Source of the DNA: Sphaerulina vaccinii
Taxonomy: Eukaryota > Ascomycota > Dothideomycetes > Mycosphaerellales > Mycosphaerellaceae
Direction: 5' to 3'
Length of the DNA stretch: 64,000 bases
Assembly: GCA_022570795.1 (NCBI GenBank)
Contig: JAKUDP010000025.1
Coordinates: 1,379,001 to 1,443,000 of the forward strand
Position 1 is the stretch's first letter; each line of letters begins with the position of its first letter. The notes below the pieces were generated by a model, which saw only the letters and a program-made list of their open reading frames with translations, did not search any database and had not been told where the DNA came from. This document shows positions 1-12,601 of the stretch, piece after piece. The translations under genes were made by a program, and so were the position numbers.

Positions 1-750
1 TGGGCACTGTGGGTGGTGCCACTCTCTGCACGCCATTTGAGCCCATGTCGTCCGATGAGAGTAAAGGAAAGGTGAGAAACCAGAGAGTAGAGCTGGCACC
101 CGCTAGGAATGAGAAAGAATCGAACCAGAGCATATGCACTACCTACTTCGTGCGCTTCGCACCAACTCCCAGCCCACAACAGCAGGATAGCTGTGCGGTC
201 GCGGTGTGCTCACTCGGCGCCATCCTCATCCGTCTATTAAAGTTTCGTAGTTGGCTGCTTTCGCCATCTCCACGCTGCAGGACCAACCCTTTGCAAACCG
301 AGGGAACAACGAGCATCCATGAGTAGACATGTTCTTCAGCCTGGATGCAGCCGGGTCTTCTGGCAGCATGCATTGGCTGCCATACGATGACTCCCAGAGG
401 TCTTGACCAGCTCATCCTCCGCATCTCCGCAGATGTTGACATCTCGGTATACATGCTGAGTTCCGCAGAGGATCGTCGTGAAATTCTGCTTCTTCTGCTG
501 AGATCTGTGATAAGGTGCTCTTGACAGACGACAATATCACAGATTGGCCATTTGAAGACAACGAGGAAGATGAAGGAGGTCGTGGAGAGGGAGATGTGGA
601 GTCTTTATAGTACGCGGCCGCATAGTGGCATCTCTGCGATCTCGTACAACTCGTACATCCATGCCCTACTACGGGATCCCGGCAGCATGTTCACGCTGTG
701 ATGTGGAGAGAGCTGTCTACTTTCCATAAACATCAACTTTACTTACCAAA
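1..750. other. Stretch without a recognised gene
   Basis: Short overlapping frames exist on both strands but none shows a domain, a signal peptide or a convincing splice pattern. The last 150 bases are probably the promoter and leader of the kinase gene that begins at 751. Confidence 0.5.
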
Positions 751-2064
751 ATGTCGTCTCCTACTCTGGTCGAACAGCTTTCGCACTATGTTCTGGACGG
801 TCTATGGCAGCTGGGGAACTGCTTCTCCTGCTTCCCATCTACGCCCTCGCTCAAGATCAATGGCCGATCGTTCAAGATCTTGCGACTGCTAGGAGAAGGA
901 GGCTTCAGCTATGTCTATCTGGTCCAATCGCCCGGTGACCCAACACTCTATGCGCTCAAGAAGATCCGATGTCCATTCGGCGAGGAATCAGTCTCTCTTG
1001 CGCTGAAAGAAGTGGAAGCATACAGCCTCTTCTCACCACATCCCAATATCATCCACGCCATCGACCATGCAGTGGAGACGGACAGAGGGGGAGATGCCGG
1101 CAGCAAGACAGTGTACATCTTGTTGCCATACTACCGACGAGGAAACCTTCAAGATGCGATCAACGCGAACCTGGTCAATCGCGCGCGGTTTCCTGAACGG
1201 CGACTCATGATCCTCTTCCTAGGCGTCTGTCGCGCGCTGAAAGCTATGCATCAATACAAAGTTGGCGGAGCGCCAGGTGGAAAGTCAAGTCGCAGGAAAG
1301 CAAAGAGTGTGCGTCAGGAAGCTGCGCAAGCAGATCGCGAAGCAGAAGAGGAGGTCACACGCGCCAACCAGAGTCGGAGGAGGACACAGCAAGAGGAGAC
1401 GGAAGATCAAGAAGAGCCGTTGATGGAGAGCGAAGTCATGGCAGCGCAAGACGGATTGGCAAATGGGCAAACGCGAAGCTACGCGCATCGAGATATCAAG
1501 CCGGGGAATATCATGATCGCGGATACAGGGACACAACCCATTCTTATGGATCTGGGATCCCTCGCGCCGAGTCCTACGCCGATCACGAGCAGAGCTATGG
1601 CTTTGCAGGTTCAGGATCAAGCTGCGGAACACAGTACAATGCCATATCGAGCTCCGGAGCTTTTCGATGTGAAGACCGACACAGCGATAGACACGAAAGT
1701 TGATATCTGGAGTATGGGCTGCACATTATACGCTTGCTTGGTTGGCAAGTCACCTTTCGAAGCGCGGAGTGAAGAGACCGGTGGGAGTCTATCGCTGTGT
1801 GTGCTGGGCGGTGACTGGAGATTTCCGGATGAAGGCGCTGCAGAGGCAAAGAGAGGGAAACAGAGGGTGAGTGATGTTGATGAGGAGGCTAGGAGGAAGC
1901 AGCAGAAGGAAGACGGGATCTCTGAGCCGATCAAGGAGGTTGTGGTGAGGTGTCTTGCTGTCGAACCTACAGAACGACCAGACATAGATCAGCTTATAGC
2001 TATGGTCGAGGATGTCATTGCTGCTTTGCCAGATGAAGGTGATGCTGCGCTGGACATGGAATAG
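751..2064 (+). CDS. env7: Env7/STK16-like serine/threonine protein kinase
   Basis: Probable membrane-associated Ser/Thr kinase of the NAK/STK16 group; yeast Env7 acts at the vacuole membrane. It is a single exon of 437 residues. Visible kinase landmarks are the glycine loop GEGGFSYVYL (from residue 48), the lysine of ALKK (about 70), HRDIKPGN (about 247), DLGS in place of the usual DFG, APE, and DIWSMGC. Cys24 and Cys27 in CFSCF, just before the kinase domain, fit the N-terminal palmitoylation site known in STK16/Env7. Between the N-lobe part and HRDIKPGN there is a charged, low-complexity insert of about 70 residues rich in Arg, Glu and Gln, longer than in the yeast protein. The start is the first ATG of the frame with a good context (CAAAATG). 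The family is clear; the precise orthologue is less so. Confidence 0.88.
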   Translation: MSSPTLVEQLSHYVLDGLWQLGNCFSCFPSTPSLKINGRSFKILRLLGEGGFSYVYLVQSPGDPTLYALKKIRCPFGEESVSLALKEVEAYSLFSPHPNIIHAIDHAVETDRGGDAGSKTVYILLPYYRRGNLQDAINANLVNRARFPERRLMILFLGVCRALKAMHQYKVGGAPGGKSSRRKAKSVRQEAAQADREAEEEVTRANQSRRRTQQEETEDQEEPLMESEVMAAQDGLANGQTRSYAHRDIKPGNIMIADTGTQPILMDLGSLAPSPTPITSRAMALQVQDQAAEHSTMPYRAPELFDVKTDTAIDTKVDIWSMGCTLYACLVGKSPFEARSEETGGSLSLCVLGGDWRFPDEGAAEAKRGKQRVSDVDEEARRKQQKEDGISEPIKEVVVRCLAVEPTERPDIDQLIAMVEDVIAALPDEGDAALDME

Positions 2065-2530
2065 ATGAGCGAGTGTAGGATAGAGTATTGTATAACGACG
2101 ATTACGATGTGTACAAAGAGCACACGACCTGCCTATTCCTGTTCTCTGCTATACTTCTGTCATATGATACTATATCTCACCTTCCTACCCTGGCACATGG
2201 GACCTGCAGTAGCCGACCCCCCACCCCCACTATAACACGACTACACCTTAAAGGACTCATCATCAATCAATGCTGCCATTCATCCGCATAGTTCTACCAC
2301 TTCCTGGAATTCTCCGTCTTAGCAAGACGTCCGCGGCACCCTCTTGGTTGCTCACTCATCAAAACAAGATCTCCTGTCAGCAGAGTCACACGAGCTTGTT
2401 CCACAAGGCTGCAACATATAGCCGGAGTCGCACTTGTACTACAACGCGTACCTTGTCACGCCACCTAAGCTCTTACTGTATCACATCCCGAGCCTTTTCC
2501 AATATCAGGTGTAAGACTTCATCTTTCCCA

Positions 2531-5073
2531 ATGGTTCAACGCGCAATGCATTTCACGCCGAAAGTCCTACTGTCGGCTCCACGGCGGAGTGCTGGTATAC
2601 CTAATCCATCAGGTACACTTGTAAGTAATCCTCTTTCACCAAAGGAACGCTTCTCTGCATTCATCTGCCTTCTGCGGCAAGCAGTGCACTACCAGAGTCG
2701 GATTGAGACTTTGATCACATTTCGGAGAACTGATTCTCGGATAGGTCCTATACACTGTCTCGACCTACAGTTTTGAAACACATTCCAAGACACATGAGTT
2801 ACGAGTACTGGAAGTCGAGTCCGGAGAGTCTCACGAGCTTGCAAAAGAGGACGACATTAGTGATCTAAACTGGCTTGATGATGATTGCTTTAGTTGCCTG
2901 CAAGGAGAGAAGGATGGCACGACGAGTCTGTATGTTGCTAGTGTGAGGCAAGTCATCGAAGACTCCAACTTAGGCACATCACACTATGTTGCTGGCACGA
3001 TAGATGGTCCTGCTGGGAACCTCAAAGTGAAGAAGCTGGATCAAGATAACTATGCTGTTGTATTCTCTGCTCAGGCCAACAATCGGATCGGGACAATATA
3101 TAACCCAGAAACGGAGAGGAAGCCACAATCGACGGCCAGGATATACAACAGCTTGTTTGTACGACACTGGGATGCGTGGACCGCGAACCAGACGAATTGT
3201 TTGTGGTATGCCAAGTTATCGAGAAAAGATGGTGGCAAATTCAGCTTATCCGCCTACACAAATGGCCTCCATAAGACTGGTCTGGAAAGTCCTATAAGAC
3301 CATTTGGTGGGACAGACAATTTTGACATCAGCACGAGCGGCATCATCCTCGTTGCGAAGGATCCCAAGCTGAATCTTGCCTTGAACACGAAAGAGAATGT
3401 GTACCTATTGCACATCAATGATTGGGAAGGGAAAGATACTCCCACTCTTCAGCAGATCATTGTGCCAGGCTACGAAGGTGCTGCAGGCTCTCCAGTCTTC
3501 AGCAATGATGGCAGTAAGGCAGCTTTCCTGATGATGAGAACGAGAGGCTATGAAGCAGACAAGAACCATATCTTTGTGCTCGACATCTCAACACGAAATT
3601 CGGAGCGGGCTTTCTCTGCCAGCCTCGACGGCGGATGGAACAGAAGTCCTGGATCAATAGTCTGGACCGCCGATGACCGAAATCTGCTGGCAACAGCTGA
3701 AGACAATGGAAGTGGAAAGCTGTATCTCATACTCGGCGACCTGCGACTGCAACAATCACAGCCGCACGTCCTGGTCAATCACAGCTACATCAGCGACGTC
3801 AGACCACTTCAAGATGGCCGAATATTCACGTCCGGCAGCTCTCTAATCGACAACTCATTCTTCCTCATCCTCGCTCCAAAGATCGTCGGCACCGCCGTCT
3901 CATGTAACGAGCACTGGTTCCACTCCAACTCCGCACACGGCACAAAGTTCGGTGGCCTCAAACCCGATCAAGTCTCATCAATATGGACACCCGCCAGTAA
4001 CCCCAAGATCAACAAAGAAGTGCACAGCATCGTAGTGCGACCAAGTAACTTCGACAGCACCAAGAAGTATCCTGTCGCTTACTTGATACATGGCGGGCCA
4101 CAAGGTGCTTGGGGAGATAATTGGTCAACGAGATGGAATCCTATGATTTTTGCTGAACAGGGCTATATCGTTATTGCACCGAATCCTACAGGATCGACTG
4201 GATATGGTCAGGAGTTTACAGATGCCATTCGACGAAACTGGGGTGGGGACCCATATCAGGATATTGTGAATGTGTTTGAGTGGGCCAGCAGAAACATGCC
4301 GGAAGCTGACCACAGTCGAGCTGTGGCATTGGGAGCAAGCTATGGTGGTTACAGTAAGTGCACAATGACGAACTCATCCCCGTTTCCTGTTGTCTCGCTG
4401 AGCTCAAGCCTTCCAAAGTGTCAGGCTCAAAGACAGTTGTTGCTGAAACAAACCAGCCCTTTCAGAGATACTTGCTAACCTCCTACTAGTGATGAACTGG
4501 ATACAAGGCCATGATCTTGGCAGAAAATTCAAGGCCCTCGTATGTCACGACGGCATAACATCCTTCGCTGGACTTCTTGCTACAGAAGAACTCTACTTTC
4601 CCTTCTACGATCTCGGCGGCACTCCTTGGTACGACCCAGGCTTCAAGCCAACTCCTGAAGATGACTCTGCTGGCGCACAAGCTCATCAAAACTTCGGGGC
4701 CGCAGAACTGTCAGCTTGGAGAAAGTGGGACCCAAGCGAACATTTCGCGAATTGGTCTACACCACAGCTTGTGATTCACTCTTCCAAGGACTATCGCTTG
4801 ACCATAGGCGAGGGCTTAGCGGCATTCAATGTGTTGCAAGCGAGAGGTGTTGAGTCAAAGTTCTTGACGTTTCCCGATGAGAACCACTGGGTGCTCAAGC
4901 CTGAGAATAGTCTTGTATGGCATAAGGTCGTTCTGAACTGGATCAATCACTATGCTGGCTTACCAGCTTACGACATAGAGAATGAGGAGGATAGTCTGGA
5001 GTTCCTGGGAGGCATCAGAGATGAGAAGGATGAGCTTGTGGAGATGGCCGGGCAGGGCAAAGTCGAGACGTAG
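2531..5073 (+). CDS. dpp5: Dipeptidyl-peptidase 5-like serine peptidase (S9 family)
   Basis: Prolyl-oligopeptidase-family peptidase that should remove dipeptides from peptide N-termini. Exons 2531-2620, 2745-4353 and 4490-5073 join in phase to 760 residues. The N-terminal two thirds is the beta-propeller-like part (start HFTPKVLLSAPRRSAG; then VLYTVSTYSFE). The C-terminal alpha/beta-hydrolase domain carries the nucleophile elbow GASYGGY (Ser about 561), an Asp in SKDYR (about 665) and a His in ENHW (about 698), so the triad looks complete. The ATG at 2531 gives a protein without signal peptide. An in-frame ATG at 2270 would add 87 residues rich in Arg, Ser and Thr, resembling a mitochondrial presequence, and may give a second isoform. 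Intron 2 (4354-4489) is an introner-like element. Confidence 0.9.
4354..4489 (+). mobile_element. Introner-like element forming intron 2 of the dpp5-like gene
   Basis: A 136-nt intron, about twice the usual length here. It shares with the introns at 39318, 39651 and 53174 the ordered blocks GCTCAAAGACAG (or close variants) and TTCAGAGATACTTGCTAACC, followed by TAG; the intron at 53657 shares mainly the 3' block. The TTGCTAAC block is the branch site. Confidence 0.75.
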
Positions 5074-5693
5074 AAGCAGACAAACCAAAAGGATTGAGGT
5101 CTGTGCAAGGAAATTGCTGCTGTGTGCCCACTCATATCAATACGCCAACTGGGAGGACTCCAGAGATGTCTGCCGATACACGGTTCTATCTCCACTTCGC
5201 GTTGCACTGGCAAGCCACTAGGGTTGCCCGAAACCACTGGGACGACGATGAGGTGCCTCGGATAGCTTCGCTAATCAGGACCCTATACGCACTCAGACAT
5301 GAAATTGATGTTTGGAAGTTTATAGGATGATCCGCACACAATTCAACCTACTATTCGGAAAAGGTCGCATTAACGATTTTTTGGAAATGTCGATATCTTG
5401 GGTACAATACAAGCATCACAACCAGCTGACCTCCATTTCCTGGATCGGCAAGCAACTACTTTGAAAAGACGTAGCAAGCTAGCCCGGATGCAATCAAAGT
5501 AGAGGATACTTACCTACAACAAGAACGAACAAGTCGGAATTCATCAAACAAAGATTTCGCAGATACCGAGATGCACTTCGGCAAGTGGGTCTATACCATC
5601 GGAGTGGGATTGCACCAGCGCGGGGTAGTGACATCACCCAATATCAGTCTCAAGATAAGCCAAGCGTTCGAAGTGAGTTATGATTTGGCGCTC
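5074..5693. other. Intergenic region, nothing recognised
   Basis: Lies between the convergent ends of the peptidase gene and the UNC93-like transporter gene. No RNA gene, repeat or convincing exon was seen. Confidence 0.5.
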
Positions 5694-7238
5694 TTAGTCT
5701 ACCCTCTTCCCATCTAACTCAGCCACTCCATCAGCAACCTTCGCCTGTTCCCTGGCAGCATCCTCTTCAGCACCACTCGCGGATACCAGACGTATTAGCA
5801 AGGTCATACACGGAATAGCCAGCACCAGTACAGCACAATTGACATAGAATGGAATCCTCGGATCACCAGCAGAAGAGTTGATACCATAACTCACAGCTTG
5901 ACCAGCTGTCTCGAAAGCTCTGAACAGTCCACCCACTCTCGAAGAACTCTCCATGTTAGTAGAAAGACATCCGAGCATCCAGTACAATGAAAGCTGAGTC
6001 CAGTATCCGGTGATGAAGATGATGAGATAAGGCAGATAGGCTTCTGCCCACTTGCGACTGTCTTTGCCATAATCCAGACCAAGGCCCTTCGCTGTGCCGA
6101 ACTTGGAATACTCGATGCCGATCCAGATGAAGCAAGCGATTTGAGGGACTACCCAGCAGAGGAAAGCTATCCAAGCTCGGCGGCCACGAGTCCAGCGCTT
6201 CATGTCGAGGAGGCGGCCGAATGCTATGACCATTGGGATCACGATCGTTGGTACGAGAAGCGAGGAGAGTGCTCGGGCTCTGACTGAGAAGTGTAGGGAG
6301 AGGTATGTTCCCATCGTGCCGCCGTAGAAGAAACTGTAGAATGCTGGGATGGCGACGAGCCAGATCTACAAGCCATGTTAGCAAGCTGATGACAACTGCA
6401 ATGCTGGAACATGCCTTACCTTCTTACTAGCAATCTGCTTCCCCAACGCAGCAAACTCCTGCTTCCACGAACAAAGCTCATCAGACATAGGGACTCTGCT
6501 GCCATCTCTTCTTCTCACTCTCCTAGTCGCGCTGAGAAGGAATGCCCAAGCCACACCAGTACACTCAAATCCAACAAAGATCAGATATGTCGACCAGGCA
6601 ATCCCTCCAGCAGAAGAATCTGAATTATTCGTAGAGAAGTTGATCGCACCACCCATGACACTACCAGAATTCCTCATAGCAGACCAGATACCAAGATAAA
6701 AACCTCGGTCATCTTGAGGTGGATACGACAACATCGCAGTCGTCTCAGCGACGTACAAGAAACCACCTCCAACACCACCGATGACTTGAGATGCAAGCAA
6801 GTATGCTTGCGTTTCAAATTTGGCGCTCGTGTAATATGCTGATCCAGTCAGAGGGAATACACAAGCTGCGATAAAGCACGACCATTTGACTCCTATCTTG
6901 TTGATGAGCGGTCCGCCGAAGAGGGTTGTACAGCAGCCCATTACGTAGTTGAGGGAGTTTGCCAGGTTGGCTAGGTATGGTGAGGAAAGTCCTCCACCTC
7001 CGAGATTCGTGATGGCGTCTTGCATGGCTGGGCCAACGAAGGAGAGGGCTCCGAATAGTATCATTTGGAAGAGGACGCTTCGGAAGAAGACGCTGAATTT
7101 TGTTGATTTGAGGTATGCGAGGTCGACGGTCTCGGACTGTGTGCCGACTGCGACGTCTGCTTCGGCATCGTGGGTGATGGGGTCTGCGTCGATGGTTGTG
7201 TCGACTTTCTTGTCGTCTTTGGCTGGTATGGACACCAT
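5694..7238 (-). CDS. UNC93-like MFS transporter
   Basis: Multi-pass membrane protein of the UNC93-like (DUF895) branch of the major facilitator superfamily, common in filamentous fungi and of unknown substrate. Exons 6420-7238 and 5694-6365 join in phase 0 to 496 residues across a 54-nt intron (GTAAGG, TTGCTAAC branch, TAG). The first 65 residues are hydrophilic and cytosolic in character. Hydrophobic segments follow throughout, including the run starting SVFFRSVLFQMILFGALSF, the glycine-rich VIGGVGGGFLYVAET typical of this group, and IWLVAIPAFYSFFYGG right after the splice. The tail is hydrophilic and ends at KRVD. The family assignment rests on the arrangement and the glycine-rich motif. 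Confidence 0.82.
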
Positions 7239-7673
7239 CTTGATGAGGAGTTAATGTTGCTTGAAAGAGTCACCTAGCAGTAAAGTCAATAGAAAAGAGC
7301 AGCCAGGTCGACTTGGAACTTATACCCTTTCCGATCCCATGGCCTATCAACATCACCATTGCCAAGCACACGATTGGGCGATATGAGTAGGGGTGGTCGT
7401 CGTTGCCGACTTCCAACCTACCTCCCAACCACTACCGCCTCCACGTCCCCTCAGTCATAGTGTATCGGGGCGCGTGGGTGCAGGGAACGTCGTTGAGATA
7501 CTCGATAAGGCCGCCTATCAAGGCCAAGTCGACCGGCCCGGGTGTCAGAACTTCGCTTGATGTTTGTTCCGACTGTCAAGGTAGCGTATCTCAATAATGC
7601 AGTACAACACCATATTGCAACCTCATCAGTCGCCTCCAGATCGCAGCACTCATACCTCATGAAGCCGTCCACG
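7239..7673. other. Intergenic region, nothing recognised
   Basis: Upstream of the UNC93-like gene and downstream of the secreted-protein gene. Short frames only; probably the promoter of the transporter. Confidence 0.45.
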
Positions 7674-8539
7674 TTATTCATAAGTATACGACATCACAAT
7701 AATCTTATCGACAGTCCATGTCACGCCTCCATCACTCGTCGTCCACACTCCTTTCGCATTTTTAGCGTCCACAGTCGAGCCGAAGCTTAAATCAGCTTTC
7801 TCAAGAACGATCTTTGTGTTGATGTATTCGTGGCTTGCGACTGCGCCGCAAGAGTCAAGTTGGCATTCGATTTGTGTTCGGAAACCTATGCCTCGTCCAG
7901 CAACTGAGAACCATGTCAGTTGAGCCGGAAGATCAGATCTCGAAAAACCTACCAAGATTGTCCTCCGAAGTTACTGGAAGTGTAGAGACGACCTTGCCAT
8001 CGACGGAGATGGTGTGATCGTGCTTGGCGGTAGCGGCATCGTAGGTCACTGGAACGCAAGAGAATCGATAAGCACTCGGACAAGCACTTCTACCACGGCA
8101 GACACGACATCAGAACACTAACCTTTATCCCCAACTTCGACCCAACAGGCGCAGGAGCATACTCTCCAGAATTCTGAGCATTACCTAGCACAAGTCTCGC
8201 TCCAACACACCAGTCCTCTAGATTATTCGGACAAGGATTGCGATCATCGTTGATATTAATAGCAGTTCCCGTCAAACTCGCAGTCGCATTGGTATACACT
8301 TCTGGGTAGATCTTCAAGAATCCCTACACAAGAAGCGACAGTTGCCCGGATGAAAGCAAGACATCACTACTACTTACCTTCTGAGTAGGATTGATCGGAG
8401 GCAAGACCAGTGTAGTAGAGATTTCTTTAATGAAAGGACCATTTTCCGCGAAACCGACGCTGAAGTAGTTGCTGAAAGGATTCGCTGGGGAGGCGGCGAG
8501 GGCAGAAGCTGCGAAGGCGAGGGCGAAGGAGGATTTCAT
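7674..8539 (-). CDS. Predicted secreted protein of unknown function
   Basis: I do not recognise this protein. The N-terminus MKSSFALAFAASALAASPA is a clear signal peptide. Proposed exons are 8378-8539, 8119-8323, 7953-8048 and 7674-7903, giving about 230 residues with cysteines in NPCPNNLEDWC and ECQLDSC. The first and last junctions are firm (55- and 49-nt introns, phases agree). The middle one is not: the better donor GTTAGT at 8122 would put a TGA right after the splice, while the weaker donor GTGTTC at 8118 keeps the frame. Unspliced, the last 60 bases of this intron stay open in the downstream frame and read a Cys-rich segment (CRGRSACPSAYRFSC), so retention plus a frameshift is another reading. 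An extracellular role is inferred from the signal peptide only. Confidence 0.6.
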
Positions 8540-8899
8540 GCTGGCTGATGATGATGATGATGATGGCAGGTGGACTTGGTGTAGATGCGTTCCCACGTGG
8601 CGATATATGAAGATTGAGTTCGTGTTCGCCAAAGATCAGCAGATCCGCTCAATGCCGGTCTTGGAAAGTCGTGTAGGGTAAGTGTTGCTGATCCGCAGAT
8701 ATACCGGTCTTGCCAATGCCTTCTAGCGCCATCATGGTGGTCTTTAATGTTCGAGAATAGTCCTACTGTGAACTATATCGGCAGAGCAGACGTAGAGTAG
8801 TCAATCAAATGCGGAGGCGGAGGTTGAACACTTTGCTGCGATGTCTGTGAAGGGTGGACTGGATTCTCTCAACTCGCTTTGTACATACCATGTGAAACA
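8540..8899. other. Intergenic region with a short GAT run
   Basis: Contains a GAT trinucleotide run (about 8545-8563) just upstream of the secreted-protein start and a partly repeated phrase around CCGGTCTTG at 8657 and 8704. No gene seen. Confidence 0.45.
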
Positions 8900-10671
8900 T
8901 TAAGTACTGACTGGACTATCCCTACGATCGATCACACTCTCGTTCCCAGCTTTGGGTCGACCTCTCGCATCATTGCAGAACGGCTTCGCAGCACTGTCCT
9001 GACAACTCTTCCGATTTGCTTCAATCTTCGCAGTGAGAGCAGCATCTGCAGTCTTCACAAGACGTTCCACACGCTCTGGCGTGACACGGAAAGGCTGTGG
9101 CAAAGGCGGGAAGATCTTAGCCATCGAAGGCATGCTGTAGGGCGTGTCGATGAAATCCAATATGAGAGGTGTGATGTGTGCTGTTGAGCCTAAGATGCGT
9201 GGCATACCTGGAAGCAAACATTTGTATCAGTAATGGCCAATAGTGAAGGGTTCATGATGTGAATTTTGCTTACCATGACCTACGAAGCCTGCCGCCATGA
9301 AGTGGCCTTCTCGACCTGGGACAGGACCGATGAAAGGGAACGAATCAATACTGGATGTTTCGATTCCAGTCCATACACCACCTTCATTCACATCTTTGCT
9401 TAATTCAGCAGGTCCAGTACTCGGCCAATCTTTGACATCTGATGCAGGCCACGTTTGACAGAAGTCGGCAAAGCCTTCAACTTGTTGATCTTCCTCGTCG
9501 TTGAGAAAGCAGGCTTCGGGCTGATGAACGAGGAATTGCCTGCCACCACCGAAGATGATCGTATTATATGGAGGAGGTAGTTGTAGGTGGTAGTTGTTGA
9601 CTGATGAGTCCCAGTGTTGAGCACCCGTGTGCTTGATGAAGCCTTCGGGAGCTTTGATCGCGGCCATAGTTGCTCTGTCACCAAGAATGAGTTTGTCGAA
9701 TTCGGGAAGAAGATGAGATGCCCATCTGTTGGTTGTGTGTACGACTGCTCGAGTACGGATTGATCCTCGATCGGTTGTTACTGTGATCCAGCCATCTGCA
9801 TCTCGCTCCGAGACAGTTTGTGCAGGTGTGTGTGCTTGGAGATTCAGGTTGCCCGCTTCTAGGACAATTCGTAGAAGCGCGTGAACGAATTTATATGGCC
9901 AGCTAGGAAATGTTAGCATAAGATCCAAGATGCAGTAGGCAGTAATCCCTCACATTTGACCTGCAGGATGCACAACAGCAGCAAGTGCGCCTGTCATCTG
10001 CGAGAAGTCTTCTGCTTCCAGCGCACCCTCAATCAACCTGCAAACTTGAACAACTTCATTGTCAGCACCATGATCTGCCATCATAGCGTCGTAGTTGCCC
10101 TTCAATCTCGTCCAGGCCTCGTCGGTCATGGCAGCATCGAACGTCTCGCCGAACTTCAGACAAACCTCATCAGCAAAGCTTTCGCCTTCTGTTTCTGCCA
10201 GAGCTTTGAAAGCCGGTAGATGGGACATCTCGTGTCTGATGAGCTCGAGAGCACCATCAGCACCGAAGCGTTCTTTCCAGGCATTGTATCGAGAATACGC
10301 ATGTGGTCTGAGCTGTCCACCATTTCGACCAGTGGCACAGCTGCATATGTCTCGCGCTTCAAGAAGAACCATTCGAGGTCGACTGGCCTGGCTTTCTGTG
10401 GACTTCACGTCTTTGTCAGGATTGGAAAGAGTGTGTCTCGAGTGGTGTATTGCCACACACCTTATGAATCCAATATGCCGTCGAAGCACCAGCATATCCG
10501 CTTCCGACTATCACGACATCGGTCTCCTGTGGAAGTTCATCGCTAGAACGAAAGTCTCGCAGTGGTGAGTCTGCAGCTTCGATCTATTCATGTCAGTGGT
10601 GTTCACGACATATCCTCTGAAGGCTGACGTACCCAGTATGACTTGGTGGGATTCGTGACTGGGAGAACCAT
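8900..10671 (-). CDS. FAD-dependent oxidoreductase of the D-amino-acid-oxidase (DAO) fold
   Basis: Flavin enzyme of the DadA/gamma-glutamylputrescine-oxidase-like group, which oxidises amines or amino acids; the substrate cannot be told from sequence. Five exons (10633-10671, 10461-10583, 9954-10387, 9274-9902, 8900-9207) join in phase to 510 residues. The FAD-binding Rossmann start is VVIVGSGYAGAS, followed after the third splice by VLLEAR and GATGRNGGQ-like CATGRNGGQLRP. Near the C-terminus GGVWTGIETSSIDSFPFIGPVPG and AAGFVGHG are the usual second nucleotide-binding stretch. The protein has no signal peptide or peroxisomal SKL end (it ends SPVST). Introns are 47-73 nt. Confidence 0.85.
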
Positions 10672-12601
10672 TGTAGCGAGCGTACTGGTGTATACTGGAG
10701 TGTTAGGTCTAGAGAATCAGATTGTCCTTGACTTAGATCTGATAAAAAGCTGTACTCTTTGAGTCTGCTCTCGTGTTCACGTCCCAACATTCAACATCAG
10801 TCGATGGGAACCGGGCCGGGCAACTCATTCCGGGACTGCTTTGGCCTATCTTACGTTGAATCTCTGGATATTGATGGCTGTCAACAGCGAGCTGAGTGTG
10901 GTACTTGCTGACCGTCGCCTGATCACCAACAGCAGTTGTCAGCCATTACGGTAGACAATCTATGCTTAGCAGCATGATTTGAAGCCCATGGAGAGCAGAC
11001 GAGGAAGAGAAAGCGAAGTGTTGTTTCGCCGCCTCAACTTTCATCCGCGGCCCGACCGCACGGATCTCAAAGCTTGTGCGAATGCAGAAGTGATTGCGCC
11101 GCTCATGGTGAATCGTGGACAGCAACAACATGCCCTTTGATGCTATGAGCATTGGTTCCCACCTGCTCATAAGGCTCACACCTTGTCACAGCCAGAGACG
11201 ATATCCTCGACCGGCACGCTTTCTACAATTGTCCTGCCTCAATGGGTTAGATGGCGACTCAGCCATCGCGCGCAAAGAGCGCGATCAGACCGTCGACATC
11301 GATCAGTATACAGTCTTGTGATGGGAGCCGTGCCGCTGGCGTCAGCAAGAGGGAATAATAGCTCCAGCATCGGCTGGCAGCTTGTTGGAAAACGTGGATA
11401 GTCGTGGCGATACAAGCGAAGGGAGCTGGATGCGCTCGCACTCCAATTCGACGAACTATATGTATGCTGCACAAGTTGCAATGGTTCGCCCGTTAGCACC
11501 ACCACCGCATCAGCGCTCAGCAACTCCTGCCGGTACCATCACGCCAGTTGCAGCTTTAGGCACAAGGAGAGTTGTGACCACGGAGATGTGATCATGATTT
11601 GAGACATCTTCCAGCAGCGCTTTGCGGAGCCTCAACAGAACAGAGTCCAAACTGAAGACTGGTACAGTGGCACCGGCAGCCCTATGCATAAAACGCCTCC
11701 CGCGTCAGGCGTCCTACTATGTGCCTCAGCATAAACAAAATATTGGAGCGGATATGCTCGCCGTCTCCTACGTGCCGGACATACAAGCTGAACACTGAGC
11801 AATACGAGAATCCGGAACGGAATACCGTGCCGATATGCGAATCTGCCAGTGAGATTGTTTCATGCCACGAGTTGAGGATACATTTGTAGATGTACTGCTG
11901 TCAGCGCTGCAGCCCTTCTTCTTACATCTTCAGATCTGCCTTCCTGCGGTCTCTTCTCCGCAGCGTGGTTGATTGGGAAAAGCTGGGGGAGGCGGCTCCG
12001 CAGAAAGTGACATCGAGGCGATAACGTGAAAAAATTGCATGCGTTGCCGATCAGCTTCTCGGAGCGTGCAGAAGAAATGACAATCTTTCTTCTTCAAGAC
12101 TTTGAATGTGGAGTAACAGTTCTAAGCGGCTCTGCGGTATGCCGATCTTTGCTAGCGCTTCGACGACCAAAGCTTTTCACCTCGGACTACTGCTCTATGG
12201 ACAAATCATCTCCTCGTGAGTGGACAGCGCCCCAAATTCCGCAAGAAGCAATCGCTCGATCAAACCCTTGGGACGTCATTTGTGCTGTTTGGAGAACACT
12301 ACCGACTTGCAACTAATTCTCATAGGGCCAAGCGAGTTGACTTATGCTCCTGAGCACATCTCAGCGCACTGGCTATGATGCGAAATCATCGTCACAGTCA
12401 CAGTTCGGTGGTACTCAACCAGGAGGCTAACGAACATTCCAAAGATGCCTCGGAGAATGCTGTTGCGCCATGCTATGGTATGGAATCCTATGTGCAGAGA
12501 GTATAAGATGCAGTAGGTACCCGACTCCTCATGGTACACCGTCAACGCCAAACACGCCACATTCACCACCTTGTTTACGCCTCAAGGCTTGATCTATCAA
12601 C
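10672..12601. other. 1.9-kb stretch without a recognised gene
   Basis: Several frames of 65-110 codons occur on both strands, none with a signal peptide, domain or clean splice set. No tRNA, tandem repeat or element similar to those elsewhere in the window was found. The last 100 bases are presumably the leader of the peroxidase gene. Confidence 0.45.

Noticed and set aside
9..454. Overlapping 103-105-codon frames at the window start
   Set aside because: Opposite-strand frames of similar length with no motif; neither can be supported.
2621..2744. First dpp5-like intron (124 nt) as a further introner-like element
   Set aside because: Length fits, but none of the shared blocks is present and the branch site is CTGAT rather than TTGCTAAC.
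12026..12316. 96-codon plus-strand frame in the 1.9-kb empty stretch
   Set aside because: No signal peptide, domain or splice signals; length expected by chance.
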